DNA from: Pseudomonas sp. ADAK18
GTDB taxonomy: Bacteria; Pseudomonadota; Gammaproteobacteria; Pseudomonadales; Pseudomonadaceae
Assembly: GCF_012935695.1 (NCBI RefSeq)
Contig: NZ_CP052859.1
Coordinates: 3,079,001 to 3,143,000 of the forward strand
DNA length: 64,000 nucleotides
Direction: 5' to 3'
A program made the translations under genes and the position numbers. Every line of letters starts with the position of its first letter. Within the stretch, counting starts at the first letter, position 1. Shown here one piece after another: positions 1 through 8,847 of the stretch. The notes beneath the pieces are model-generated. The model had not been told where the DNA came from, ran no database searches, and saw only the letters and a program-made list of their open reading frames with translations.

Positions 1-562
<562 letters not shown>

Positions 563-712
563 TTATGCCCACAGACTAAGAGCCCATGCGTTGTCGCTCA
601 ATGACTGAAACTGACAAGTTATTGATCCAAATGTGCAGTGCCCCTTGGCAAGCGAGTTCATGAGCCCTACCCTAGGTGGCGAACCCTGCACCCGGTCCGT
701 TGTCTTTTTCTC

Positions 713-1843
713 ATGCGTAAACTTCTTGCTTTCACCCTCACCATGGCCCTAGTCGCCGCCCTTAGCGCTTATCTGGTCTGGACCCAGGAACGCCCCGTGG
801 GGCATTACCTGTCGGACCTGCGGATCAGCCTCGCGGTCGACGAAGGCACGCCCTCCGATCGCGGCAACCTGCTGGGCATCCAGCCGGAACTGTTTCCCGC
901 CGACTACCAGAGCCTGGAACGCCTGCACCTGAAACTCGCGGCCTACCTGCAAAAGGCCCGGGACCAGGGCTTGCTCAACGACAAGACCATCGTGGTGCTG
1001 CCGGAGCATGTCGGGACCTGGCTGATGGTCAGCGGTGAAAAGAACGAGCTGTACCAAGCCACCAGCCTGAAAGAAGCAATGAACTGGCTGTCGGCCAGTA
1101 ACCCGTTGCTGTTTCTGCGAGCGCTGATCAGCGCCCAGGGTGACAACCGCATTGATGACGCCTACCTACGCATGAAGGCGCCGGCCATGGCCCGGGACTA
1201 TCAGATTCTGTTCGGTGGCCTGGCCAAGGAATTCGGTATCACCCTGGTGGCCGGTTCCATTGCCCTGCCCAACCCCAGCGTCAGCCAGGGTCAATTGCAG
1301 GTCGGCCATGGCCCGCTGTACAACACCAGCCTGGTGTTTGGCCACGATGGGTTACCGTTGGGCCAGCCGCAGCGTCAGCTCTATCCGATCTTCGATGAAC
1401 GAGGCTTTATCGAGCCGGGCGACGAAAACGCCATCAACGTGATCGACACCCCAGCCGGGCGCCTGGGCATCCTGATCGGCAGCGACAGCTGGTACCCGGA
1501 CAATTACCGCAAGCTCAATGAGCAAGGTGCGCAACTGGTGGCAGTACCAGCGTTCGTCATTGGCCGTGATACGTGGGACAAGCCGTGGCGCGGTTTCAAA
1601 AGCGTCTCGACTCCGCCGGAAATCAGCCTCAAGCCCGAAGAACTCAGCGAGGGCGAAGCCTGGCATCGCCTGACCCTGATCAGCCAGCAGCCCATCAGCC
1701 AGGCCACTACCGGCATGAGCGTGTTCCTGCGCGGCCAGTTCTTCGACCAAGGCAGCAGCGGCCAGAGCTTTCTGAACAGCACCGGCAAAGTGTTCGCCGA
1801 CGGCAATGCCCATGGCGCGCGCATGCTGAATGTCTGGTTATAG
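713..1843 (+). CDS. membrane-anchored nitrilase-fold (carbon-nitrogen hydrolase) protein, probable pseudoenzyme
   Basis: The protein has 376 aa, with an N-terminal hydrophobic segment (about residues 5-23) that should anchor or export it, followed by a nitrilase-superfamily fold. The start was placed at MRKLLAF (713) because the upstream extension has no family character and the hydrophobic segment follows directly. The glutamate of the usual Glu-Lys-Cys triad is present in VVLPEH. The lysine site reads QRQLYP, and the nucleophile site, normally a CYD-like motif, reads LIGSDSWYPD, so both Lys and Cys appear to be replaced. Hydrolase activity is therefore doubtful. It ends 3 nt before the AraC gene and is probably co-transcribed with it. 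Substrate unknown. Confidence 0.7.
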   Translation: MRKLLAFTLTMALVAALSAYLVWTQERPVGHYLSDLRISLAVDEGTPSDRGNLLGIQPELFPADYQSLERLHLKLAAYLQKARDQGLLNDKTIVVLPEHVGTWLMVSGEKNELYQATSLKEAMNWLSASNPLLFLRALISAQGDNRIDDAYLRMKAPAMARDYQILFGGLAKEFGITLVAGSIALPNPSVSQGQLQVGHGPLYNTSLVFGHDGLPLGQPQRQLYPIFDERGFIEPGDENAINVIDTPAGRLGILIGSDSWYPDNYRKLNEQGAQLVAVPAFVIGRDTWDKPWRGFKSVSTPPEISLKPEELSEGEAWHRLTLISQQPISQATTGMSVFLRGQFFDQGSSGQSFLNSTGKVFADGNAHGARMLNVWL

Positions 1844-1846
1844 ACC

Positions 1847-2887
1847 ATGAAGCCCGCGCCGATGCGTCTCGGTGATCTGTCGGTGGGCTTCGTCCACACC
1901 TTGGCCGACGCCATCCTCAGCCATGGCCTGGACCCGCAGCCACTGCTGCTGCAATACGGCCTGGACCCCGCTCGACTCGGCGAGGCCGGCGCTCGCTTGT
2001 CGATCCCGCGCTATATGCGCCTGGGCCACGCCGCCATCCAACTGACCGGCGACCCGAGCCTGGGCCTGCGCATGGGCCAGCTCAGCCGTTTGAGCCAAGC
2101 GGGTCTGGCCGGTGTGACGGCGGCTCAGGCGCCTACGGTGCGCGAAGCTGCGCGTACGCTGACGCGCTTCGAAGCGTTGTACGGCTCAAACTATCGCGGC
2201 CAATCCAGCTTTCATGAAGACGTCGACGGCGCCTGGCTGCGTTTCTACTCCATCAGCCCCTATAACGCCTACAACCGCTTCGTGGTGGATTCAATCATCG
2301 CCGGCTGGCTGCACCAGCTGTCGAGCCTGAGCCTGCAACCGGTCCAGGCTGAACGCATCGAGATTGAGTTCACCGCACCGGACTACAGCGAACGCTACAG
2401 CGTGCTGGGGGATTGCCCAATCCAATTTGGCGCCGAGGCCAATCAGTTGCGCCTCAGCCAGAAAACCCTGGCCATGCGCAATCCCGAGCATTGCCCCAGT
2501 ACCTGGCAGTTGCTGTTGCAATTGTGTGAAAGGGAGTTGGAACAGTTGACCCGCACCCGCAGCCTGCGCGAGCGCATTACCCGTTTGCTCGGGCCGATGC
2601 TCAATGGTGGCCGGGAGCCCGACCTGGAAGAAGTGGCGGCACGCTTGAAACTGCCGACCTGGACCTTGCGTCGCAAACTGGCCGAAGAAGGCACTCAGTT
2701 TCGCGCAATTCTCAACGATACCCGCCGCGACCTGGCCATGACCTACATTCGCGACACCGAACTGGCATTTGGTGAAATTGCCTATTTGCTGGGTTTTGCT
2801 TCAGCGGAAGCCTTTCAACGGGCCTTCAAGCGGTGGAACAGCCAGACCCCAGGGGAATTTCGCCGCAGTCAACGGCATTCCGCCTGA
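1847..2887 (+). CDS. AraC-family regulator with Arabinose_bd-type N-terminal domain
   Basis: The protein has 346 aa. The N-terminal two thirds (about residues 20-205) resemble the ligand-sensing domain of the OruR/ArgR-like AraC subgroup (HGLDPQPLL, GDPSLGLRMG). The C-terminal about 100 residues form the double helix-turn-helix, with the family signature in LAFGEIAYLLGFASAEAFQRAFKRW. The ATG follows the nitrilase-fold gene by 3 nt, so the two are translationally linked, and it may control that gene or a nearby one. The effector cannot be told from sequence. Confidence 0.85.
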   Translation: MKPAPMRLGDLSVGFVHTLADAILSHGLDPQPLLLQYGLDPARLGEAGARLSIPRYMRLGHAAIQLTGDPSLGLRMGQLSRLSQAGLAGVTAAQAPTVREAARTLTRFEALYGSNYRGQSSFHEDVDGAWLRFYSISPYNAYNRFVVDSIIAGWLHQLSSLSLQPVQAERIEIEFTAPDYSERYSVLGDCPIQFGAEANQLRLSQKTLAMRNPEHCPSTWQLLLQLCERELEQLTRTRSLRERITRLLGPMLNGGREPDLEEVAARLKLPTWTLRRKLAEEGTQFRAILNDTRRDLAMTYIRDTELAFGEIAYLLGFASAEAFQRAFKRWNSQTPGEFRRSQRHSA

Positions 2888-2894
2888 GGGCTGT

Positions 2895-2981
2895 TTACAG
2901 CTCTGTCGCATCATCGGCCGGATCCAGCGGATCCCATTCAAAAGCCTGGTACTCCAGCAGTTCTTCCTGATAATCGTCCAT
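2895..2981 (-). CDS. small acidic ORF (28 aa)
   Basis: An ATG at 2979-2981 is preceded, at ideal spacing, by an AAGGAG Shine-Dalgarno. It opens a 28-codon frame (MDDYQEELLEYQAFEWDPLD... ending ATEL) with many acidic residues and a stop at 2895-2897. It lies in the convergent gap between the AraC gene and the DUF2242 lipoprotein. The strong ribosome-binding site and the skewed composition suggest it is translated. No function is recognised. Confidence 0.5.
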   Translation of the reverse strand: MDDYQEELLEYQAFEWDPLDPADDATEL

Positions 2982-3137
2982 TGTTGACTCCTTGTTTAAT
3001 CGAAAAGGCATTGTGTAGTGACCTGCACAACCAGCCTAAAGTGCCGTCATGACGAAAAAATGTCCGAGACATGACGTTCCTGCACTTAAAGATTAAACGT
3101 AGCAGCCTTCTTTGGATTTAACAGGGCACATCCCGAC

Positions 3138-3947
3138 TTACTGCGCGGGTGTCGGCAGTGGCGCAATCACCTCTGTCGGCGCGGGCAACGTAGGCGTGGT
3201 TTCAACCGGGGCGGCTGGCGCAGGTGTTTCCTGCGGGGCAATCGGTGCAACTTGCGCCGGTGGCACGACCGGTTGTGACACAGCCGGTGTTACAGGAGCC
3301 AAGGGGGCGGCCGGTACTTCCTTCGGCGCTTCAATCTTATCGGTGGCCGGCGCCACCTTGGGCTCAGGTACACCCAGATCAGCCTTGGGTTTCTCGGGGA
3401 TGTGCTCAGCCTTTTTCACTTCCTGAGGCAGGAAAACGTCCACCAGGGAGAAGTAACGCTCATAAAACTTGGGCGAGGAGACCGTCTCGCTGGCCACCTT
3501 GACCATCGAGTCGTCGGTGGACCCGATCGGCATCGACACCGAACCCAAAACACCCACCCCCAGGCTCGCCGAGTTATTGACCTTCTTCAACGCGTAGCGA
3601 TCCTGCAATGCGTTGGCAAACATGGTCGAATGGTGATCGCCACTGCCATCATCAGCACACACGACGTTGAAACTGATCTGCAAGTGAGTTTCACCGGTCT
3701 GCTGGAAACTCTTGTTGCCGACCACCAGCTTCGGATCGCTGCTGGTGATGATGTAACCCTGGCTCAGCAGCGCACGCCGGGCCGCTTCGCAGGCCGCCGT
3801 GTCACTGACTGGGTAATCACGGGAAAACGTACCGGAATCGTCGAAATTCTCATGTTCATAAATAGCGGTCTTGGGTGACGAACAGCCCGCGGCGCCCGCC
3901 AGCACCAGCGCCAGCCCGAGGCTACGCAAGTGAAATGATGTCAACAT
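3138..3947 (-). CDS. DUF2242 lipoprotein with Pro/Ala-rich tail
   Basis: The protein has 269 aa. The signal sequence ends in a lipobox (LAGAAGC, Cys about residue 22), so it is a lipoprotein. The conserved part (about residues 25-170; FSRDYPVSDTAACEAARRALLSQGY, KSFQQ, then the NALQDRYALKK stretch) matches the Pseudomonas DUF2242 family. The last about 90 residues are a low-complexity Pro/Ala/Val tail, probably a flexible periplasmic linker. It is a single gene with no obvious partner and unknown function. Confidence 0.75.
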   Translation of the reverse strand: MLTSFHLRSLGLALVLAGAAGCSSPKTAIYEHENFDDSGTFSRDYPVSDTAACEAARRALLSQGYIITSSDPKLVVGNKSFQQTGETHLQISFNVVCADDGSGDHHSTMFANALQDRYALKKVNNSASLGVGVLGSVSMPIGSTDDSMVKVASETVSSPKFYERYFSLVDVFLPQEVKKAEHIPEKPKADLGVPEPKVAPATDKIEAPKEVPAAPLAPVTPAVSQPVVPPAQVAPIAPQETPAPAAPVETTPTLPAPTEVIAPLPTPAQ

Positions 3948-4036
3948 TGAAAATCCTGAGGAAAACGGTCAGGGCGGTATTGTGCAACAGAACGTGGCCT
4001 TGGCGTGCGGATTCCTGTCGGTAAAACCCAAGAGAC

Positions 4037-4936
4037 TTATGGGACGGTGTCCGCAGGAAAAAGCCGGTCGCACAGATGGTCGATAAACACCCGTAACTTG
4101 GCTGAGGCATGGCGACTGGATGGCCAGAGCATCCAGAAGCTGCTGCTGTGTTCCAAGTAGGCATCCAGTACCCTTTGCAGCCTGCCCTGCTCCACCGATT
4201 CGCGGACCATGAAGTCCGGCAGGCAGGCAATGCCCAGACCTTCATGGGCAACGTGCATGAGCGACTCAATGGTTGTGGACACGAGAGGTGCACGCAGGGT
4301 CGGCTCTGGTAGACCGGGTTCCGGTCGCAATGGCCAGGCTTCGAGCTTGCCGGTGGCGCAGAACTTGTGGCGCAAGCAGGCGTGGTCGCTCAAGTCCTGA
4401 GGCCGAAGGGGTACGCCATGTTGGGCAAAATAGTCGGGCGAGCCCACCAGCACCAAGCGGTAATGCCCAAGGAGGCGCGCCATCAAGCGCGAATCCTCGG
4501 GCTTGCCAGTACGCACCACAGCGTCAAAACCCTCCTCGATCACATCCACCATGCGGTCGGAAAAGTCCACATCCAGTTCGATATCCGGGTAGGCGCGCAT
4601 AAAGTCAGCCAATACCGGCATCAACAAGCCCCTGACCTGAGGCAGGCTGATGCGCAGCTTACCCCTTGGGGTGGCCGCCGCCTGGGTCAACTCCTGTTCT
4701 GCCGCTTCGACCTCGGCAAGAATGCGTCGGCAGCGTTCCAGAAACAGCGCACCCTCACCCGTCAAGGTGATGCTGCGGGTGCTGCGGTGGAACAACCTGA
4801 CCCCCAGGCGCTCTTCGATGCGCGCGATACTCTTGCCGACCGCCGAAGAAGACACACCCAGCACCCGACCGGCGTCGGTAAAGCTGCGGGTTTCCGCCAC
4901 CAGCACAAACACCGAAATACTGCCCAGACTGTCCAT
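4037..4936 (-). CDS. LysR-family transcriptional regulator
   Basis: The protein has 299 aa, a normal LysR length. The N-terminal winged HTH (MDSLGSISVFVLVAETRSF... SSSAVGKSIARIEERLGVRLFHR) is typical, and a LysR substrate-binding domain fills the rest. The start at 4936 was chosen over an upstream in-frame extension because the HTH begins at this Met. It is divergent from the MFS gene at 5064, and the 127-bp gap should hold both promoters, the usual layout for a LysR regulator and its efflux target. Confidence 0.88.
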   Translation of the reverse strand: MDSLGSISVFVLVAETRSFTDAGRVLGVSSSAVGKSIARIEERLGVRLFHRSTRSITLTGEGALFLERCRRILAEVEAAEQELTQAAATPRGKLRISLPQVRGLLMPVLADFMRAYPDIELDVDFSDRMVDVIEEGFDAVVRTGKPEDSRLMARLLGHYRLVLVGSPDYFAQHGVPLRPQDLSDHACLRHKFCATGKLEAWPLRPEPGLPEPTLRAPLVSTTIESLMHVAHEGLGIACLPDFMVRESVEQGRLQRVLDAYLEHSSSFWMLWPSSRHASAKLRVFIDHLCDRLFPADTVP

Positions 4937-5063
4937 GGTGGCTTTCCAGATTATTGCGGACATAAGCGTCCGATAAGTTCGGAACTTTAGCCTGTTTTTC
5001 TGCCCAGCGCAGCACCCTACTCTGCGGCCTTGCCCTGCCGTATTGACACTGGAGCCGAGAAAC

Positions 5064-6254
5064 ATGAACGACAGCTGCGCACTTGCCGATTCCCCCCCAC
5101 ACGTTCCCGCCAGCCGTGACCGGCTGCCCCTCAGCGGTTTACTGGCACTGGCCACGGCCGGATTCATCACCATCCTCACCGAGGCCATGCCCGCCGGCCT
5201 GCTACCGCAGATGGGTGCCGATCTCGGGGTTTGCGAGGCACTGGTCGGTCAGCTCGTAACGCTATACGCCATCGGCTCATTGCTGGCGGCCATCCCCTTG
5301 ACCATCGCCACCCGTGGCTGGCGCCGGCGACCGTTGCTGCTGATTGCCATCGGTGGCTTTGCTCTGGTCAACAGCATCACGGCGTTTTCCAGCGACTACC
5401 TGCTGACACTGGTGGCCCGTCTGTTTGCGGGCGTCTTCGCCGGCCTGCTCTGGGCGCTACTGGCCGGTTACGCCAGCCGTATGGTGGCACCGCATCTGCA
5501 AGGGCGAGCGATTGCCGTGGCCATGCTGGGTGCCCCGTTGGCGCTGTCCCTTGGGGTACCCGCCGGGACCTTCCTGGGGACAGCAGTGGGATGGCGCTTG
5601 AGTTTCGCAATCATGACCGGGCTAACGATTGTGCTGCTGGCCTGGGTACGCTGGCAGGTACCGGATTTTGCCGGGCAAAGCGTGGAGAAACGTCTCGGGC
5701 TACGCCAAGTACTAACGCTACCAGGGATTCGTCCGGTGTTGTTTGTGACCTTTACCTACGTGCTGGCCCATAACATCCTCTACACCTACATTGCACCTTT
5801 TCTGGTGCCCGCCGGAATCGCAGCCGATATCGACCGGGTGCTGCTGGTGTTTGGCCTGGCCGCACTCTTGAGCATCTGGATTGTTGGAGTGTTGATTGAT
5901 CAACGGCTACGCCAGTTAGTGATCATCAGCTGTGCACTGTTTGCCCTGTCGTCCTTGGCGTTAGCGTTCTGGCTCAGTTCTGCACCCGTGATCTACATGA
6001 CAGTCGCGTTGTGGGGCCTGGCCTTTGGTGGCCTTCCGGCGCTGCTGCAAACGGCACTGGCCAAGTCCGCCGGGGATTCGGCCGATGCGGCGCAGTCGAT
6101 GCTGGTCACCGTGTGGAACCTGGGGATTGCCGGGGGCGGTTTGGCAGGCGGCATATTGTTGCAGGGGATGGGAGTGATTTCATTTCCGTGGGTGGTCGCC
6201 GCGTTGCTGCTGCTAGCGCTGCTCGCCACACTACGGACGAAACACATTCACTGA
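5064..6254 (+). CDS. MFS efflux transporter (DHA1 type, 12 TM)
   Basis: The protein has 396 aa and about 12 hydrophobic segments. It opens with a polar N-terminus, then LLALATAGFITILTEAMPAGLLPQM, the start of the DHA1 sugar-efflux/drug family (AraJ/SotB/YdhP-like). The motif-A-like loop (ATRGWRRRPLLL) lies between TM2 and TM3. The ATG at 5064 has GGAG upstream; a TTG seven codons earlier is less likely. Divergent transcription from the LysR gene suggests LysR-controlled export of a small molecule. Substrate unknown. Confidence 0.85.
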   Translation: MNDSCALADSPPHVPASRDRLPLSGLLALATAGFITILTEAMPAGLLPQMGADLGVCEALVGQLVTLYAIGSLLAAIPLTIATRGWRRRPLLLIAIGGFALVNSITAFSSDYLLTLVARLFAGVFAGLLWALLAGYASRMVAPHLQGRAIAVAMLGAPLALSLGVPAGTFLGTAVGWRLSFAIMTGLTIVLLAWVRWQVPDFAGQSVEKRLGLRQVLTLPGIRPVLFVTFTYVLAHNILYTYIAPFLVPAGIAADIDRVLLVFGLAALLSIWIVGVLIDQRLRQLVIISCALFALSSLALAFWLSSAPVIYMTVALWGLAFGGLPALLQTALAKSAGDSADAAQSMLVTVWNLGIAGGGLAGGILLQGMGVISFPWVVAALLLLALLATLRTKHIH

Positions 6255-6265
6255 ATCGAGCGGAC

Positions 6266-6305
6266 AAAAAAAGCCCCCGGCCTGTTCAGGCCGGGGGCTT
6301 TTTAT
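6266..6305. terminator. bidirectional rho-independent terminator between the MFS gene and ppiD
   Basis: A perfect 13-bp GC-rich stem (AGCCCCCGGCCTG, 6273-6285; loop TT; complement 6288-6300) is flanked by an A-run on the left and a T-run on the right. It can therefore end transcription of both convergent genes. Confidence 0.92.
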
Positions 6306-6322
6306 TCAGGCGACCCGCAACA

Positions 6323-8197
6323 TCAGAACTTCTTGATGTCAGCCTGGGTTTCCAACTGCTTACGATAGGCAGCAAAGTCCTGCTGACCCACACGCGAAGC
6401 GAGGAAGCGGCGGTATTGAGCCTTTTCTTCGTCCGTCGGAGCAGCGGCTTCGTTGACATCGTTCAGGCGCACGATCATCAGGCTACCGTCGGCCAGCGTC
6501 ACGCTGGTGAAGGTGGGCTTGTCCTTGGCCGCAGGCTTAGGCATGCGGAACAGGGCTTGCAGCACTGCTGGATCGATCCCTTCCTGGCCACGGGTGGCCG
6601 CTTCGGTGACTTTCCAGCTCTGACCATCGATCACTTGATTCAACGGAGTCTTGCCATCACGCAAGCTGGCAATCAGTTCATCCGCATGAGCCTTGGCCGC
6701 AGCGATAGCGCGCTCCTTGGTCATTTGCGCACGGATGGCAGTCGCAACGCTTTCCAGCGGCAGCTGAGCAGGCTTCAGGTGCTCTTTGGCACGCAGCACC
6801 ACGATGGTTTCCGGATCCAGGTCGATGGCGGTGCTGTTGGCACCCTCGTCCAGAACTTCCGGGCTGAACGCTGCGGTGACTACCGCACGGTTTGCTGCAA
6901 TGCCATCACCACCGTTACGGCCAAATGGCTGGGAGGTGTGCACGGTCAGCTTCAGGTCCGACGCTGGCTGGGCCAGGTCGGAAGCTTCGAATGCAGCATC
7001 TTCCAGTTGTTTGGTCGCTTCAACGAAACGCTGTTCAACCTGCTGAGTTTTCAGCTCGTGGGTCAGCTTGTCTTTCAGGCTGGCAAACGATGGCACTTGC
7101 GGTGCTTCAACTCCCAACAGCTTGATCAGGTGCCAGCCGAAGGTGGTACGTACCGGCGCCGAGACCTGATCCTTGTTCAAGGCATACAGGGCTGTTTCGA
7201 AGGCAGGGTCATAGACGCCAGGGCCCGCGTAACCGAGGTCACCGCCACTGTTCGCCGAACCTGGATCCTGGGAGAACTCCTTGGCCAAGGCTTCAAAGCT
7301 TTCGCCCTTGGCCAGGCGTGCCTGGATTTCCTCGATCTTGGCCTTGGCTTGCGCCTCGTTCACCTTGTCGTTGACTTCAATCAGAATGTGCGCGGCACGA
7401 CGCTGTTCAGCGAGGTTGGCGGTTTCTTTCTGATACAACGCCTGCAGCTCATCGTCCTTGACCGTGACCTGGTCGAAGAAGGAAGCCTTCTTCAGCTCCA
7501 GGTAGTCGATGACCACCTGGTCGGGGGTCATGAACTCTTTGGCGTGCTGGTCGTAGTAAGCCTTGACCTCGTCGTCGGTGAGTTTCACCGCCGCAGGATC
7601 AGCCTTGATGTTGACGGTGGCGAAATCGCGGGTCTGTTTTTCCAGACGCGCAAATGCCAGGACCTGGGCGTCGGTGACAAAACCACTGCCGGCGATGCCT
7701 GCGCGAACCTGGCCGATCAGCATTTCCTGAGTCAGCATCTGACGGAATTGCAGGCGGCTGTAGCCCAGTTGACGGATCACCTGGTCAAAACGCTCGGCGT
7801 TGAACTGGCCATCAACCTGGAATTCCGGTGTCTGCAGGATCACTTGGTCCAGTGCAGCCTCGGAGAAAGCGAATTTCGAATCGGCGGCGCCTTGCAGCAG
7901 CAGCTTGCGATCGATCAAACCTTTGAGAGCGGCTTCGCGCAGCAGTTTTTCATCCAGCAAGGAAGCATCGAAGTCCTTGCCCAACTGTTGCATCAGTTGA
8001 CGACGTTGCATGTCGACGGCCTGGCTCAGCTCGTTTTGGGTGATTTCTTCACCGTTGACCTTGGCCACGTCCTGCTTGTTGTTGGTCGAAGCCTGAAAAA
8101 TAGCCTCGATACCGGTGAACGCCATCAATGCGACGATGATCCCGATAATGGTCTTGGCAATCCAGCCTTGTGAATTGTCCCTGATATTCTGCAGCAT
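6323..8197 (-). CDS. ppiD: periplasmic peptidyl-prolyl isomerase / chaperone PpiD (SurA-N type)
   Basis: The protein has 624 aa, the usual PpiD size. It has an N-terminal membrane anchor (about residues 15-33, IIGIIVALMAFTGIEAIF), a SurA-like N-terminal chaperone region, one parvulin rotamase domain (about residues 265-365; RRAAHILIEV..., GGDLGYAGPG, FGWHLIKL) and a C-terminal chaperone region. PpiD assists folding of outer-membrane and periplasmic proteins at the Sec exit. The order lon-hupB-ppiD is standard in Pseudomonas. A terminator and a tRNA-like RNA separate it from hupB, so it probably has its own promoter within 8198-8267. Confidence 0.93.
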   Translation of the reverse strand: MLQNIRDNSQGWIAKTIIGIIVALMAFTGIEAIFQASTNNKQDVAKVNGEEITQNELSQAVDMQRRQLMQQLGKDFDASLLDEKLLREAALKGLIDRKLLLQGAADSKFAFSEAALDQVILQTPEFQVDGQFNAERFDQVIRQLGYSRLQFRQMLTQEMLIGQVRAGIAGSGFVTDAQVLAFARLEKQTRDFATVNIKADPAAVKLTDDEVKAYYDQHAKEFMTPDQVVIDYLELKKASFFDQVTVKDDELQALYQKETANLAEQRRAAHILIEVNDKVNEAQAKAKIEEIQARLAKGESFEALAKEFSQDPGSANSGGDLGYAGPGVYDPAFETALYALNKDQVSAPVRTTFGWHLIKLLGVEAPQVPSFASLKDKLTHELKTQQVEQRFVEATKQLEDAAFEASDLAQPASDLKLTVHTSQPFGRNGGDGIAANRAVVTAAFSPEVLDEGANSTAIDLDPETIVVLRAKEHLKPAQLPLESVATAIRAQMTKERAIAAAKAHADELIASLRDGKTPLNQVIDGQSWKVTEAATRGQEGIDPAVLQALFRMPKPAAKDKPTFTSVTLADGSLMIVRLNDVNEAAAPTDEEKAQYRRFLASRVGQQDFAAYRKQLETQADIKKF

Positions 8198-8264
8198 GCG
8201 TCCCCCAGAAACGGTTGAACTTCAAAATTAGGCAACCGTGGAGCGTGGGTAGAGTCCGGATAGA

Positions 8265-8293
8265 AGAAAGGCGCATCCGAGGATGCGCCTTCT
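8265..8293 (-). terminator. rho-independent terminator downstream of the tRNA-like RNA
   Basis: An 11-bp perfect stem (8268-8278 with 8281-8291, 2-nt loop) is followed on the minus strand by TTCTTCTA. It lies 7 nt past the CCA end of the tRNA-like element, so the RNA gene appears to have its own end signal before ppiD. Confidence 0.8.
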
Positions 8294-8299
8294 CGTAAC

Positions 8300-8376
8300 T
8301 GGCGGAGCGGACGGGGGTTTGAACCCAACACCCCCGGCGTGGCGACCCGATGGATACTTGGGTCAACTGCCGCTCC
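8300..8376 (-). ncRNA. tRNA-like RNA (77 nt, acceptor stem plus encoded CCA, irregular arms)
   Basis: Read on the minus strand, a 5' GGAGCGG (8370-8376) pairs perfectly with CCGCTCC, followed by a discriminator G and an encoded CCA (8300-8302). The total length of 77 nt is that of a tRNA. A T-loop-like TTCAAAC is present, but the T-stem has mismatches. A tRNA-style anticodon fold would put GCC (Gly) in a loop without U33. The D arm does not fold normally. A competing fold has two strong hairpins, GACCC/GGGTC and GGGGGT/ACCCCC. A terminator follows at once. It could be a degenerate tRNA, an odd tRNA or a tRNA-mimic small RNA processed from the hupB transcript. Confidence 0.5.
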
Positions 8377-8428
8377 GCTGCCAGGTCAGACCTGCGTCCA
8401 ACCCGGATGGGTAAGGCTTGAACGAAGC

Positions 8429-8701
8429 TTAGTTAACCGCTTCTTTCAGGGCTTTACCGGCTTTGAAGCCTGGCTTTTTGGCAGCGGCGATTTGCAGCGC
8501 CTTGCCGGTCTGTGGGTTACGGCCAGTGCGAGCTGGACGATCGGTCACAGAGAAAGTACCGAAACCAACCAGTACCACGGAGTCGCCGGCCTTGAGAGCG
8601 CCAGTGACGGATTCGATTACTGCGTCCAGCGCACGGCCAGCAGCGGCTTTCGGGATATCAGCAGATGCAGCGATAGCATCAATCAGTTCCGACTTGTTCA
8701 C
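8429..8701 (-). CDS. hupB: DNA-binding protein HU-beta
   Basis: The protein has 90 aa, the exact HU length. The translation [11 protein letters not shown] with a GTG start at 8699-8701 matches the known HU N-terminus. An AAGGGGA Shine-Dalgarno lies upstream. The DNA-binding arm motif GFGTFSV...[12 protein letters not shown] is intact. HU is an abundant nucleoid protein that bends DNA. It lies downstream of lon with 146 bp between them, enough for its own promoter, and upstream of the tRNA-like RNA. Confidence 0.97.
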   Translation of the reverse strand: MNKSELIDAIAASADIPKAAAGRALDAVIESVTGALKAGDSVVLVGFGTFSVTDRPARTGRNPQTGKALQIAAAKKPGFKAGKALKEAVN

Positions 8702-8847
8702 TCTAAGTCCCCTTATATCTATTGAGTATGATTCTAAGTTTTTTGGTGAAAGCAAAAACCAGTGCTGAATGGCCTACAGACACTTAAGAGCCGCTTTATA
8801 ACAAGGGCTCTAAAAAGCTGTCAAGGAAGCCACCAGGCTTAAACGTA

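Noticed and set aside
6011..8173. 720-codon open frame on the plus strand over ppiD
   Set aside because: It is the antisense shadow of ppiD; the codon pattern and domains belong to the minus strand.
8760..8830. terminator of lon before hupB
   Set aside because: AGAGCC/GGCTCT arms exist around 8790-8812 but no T-run follows on the minus strand; support is too weak to list.
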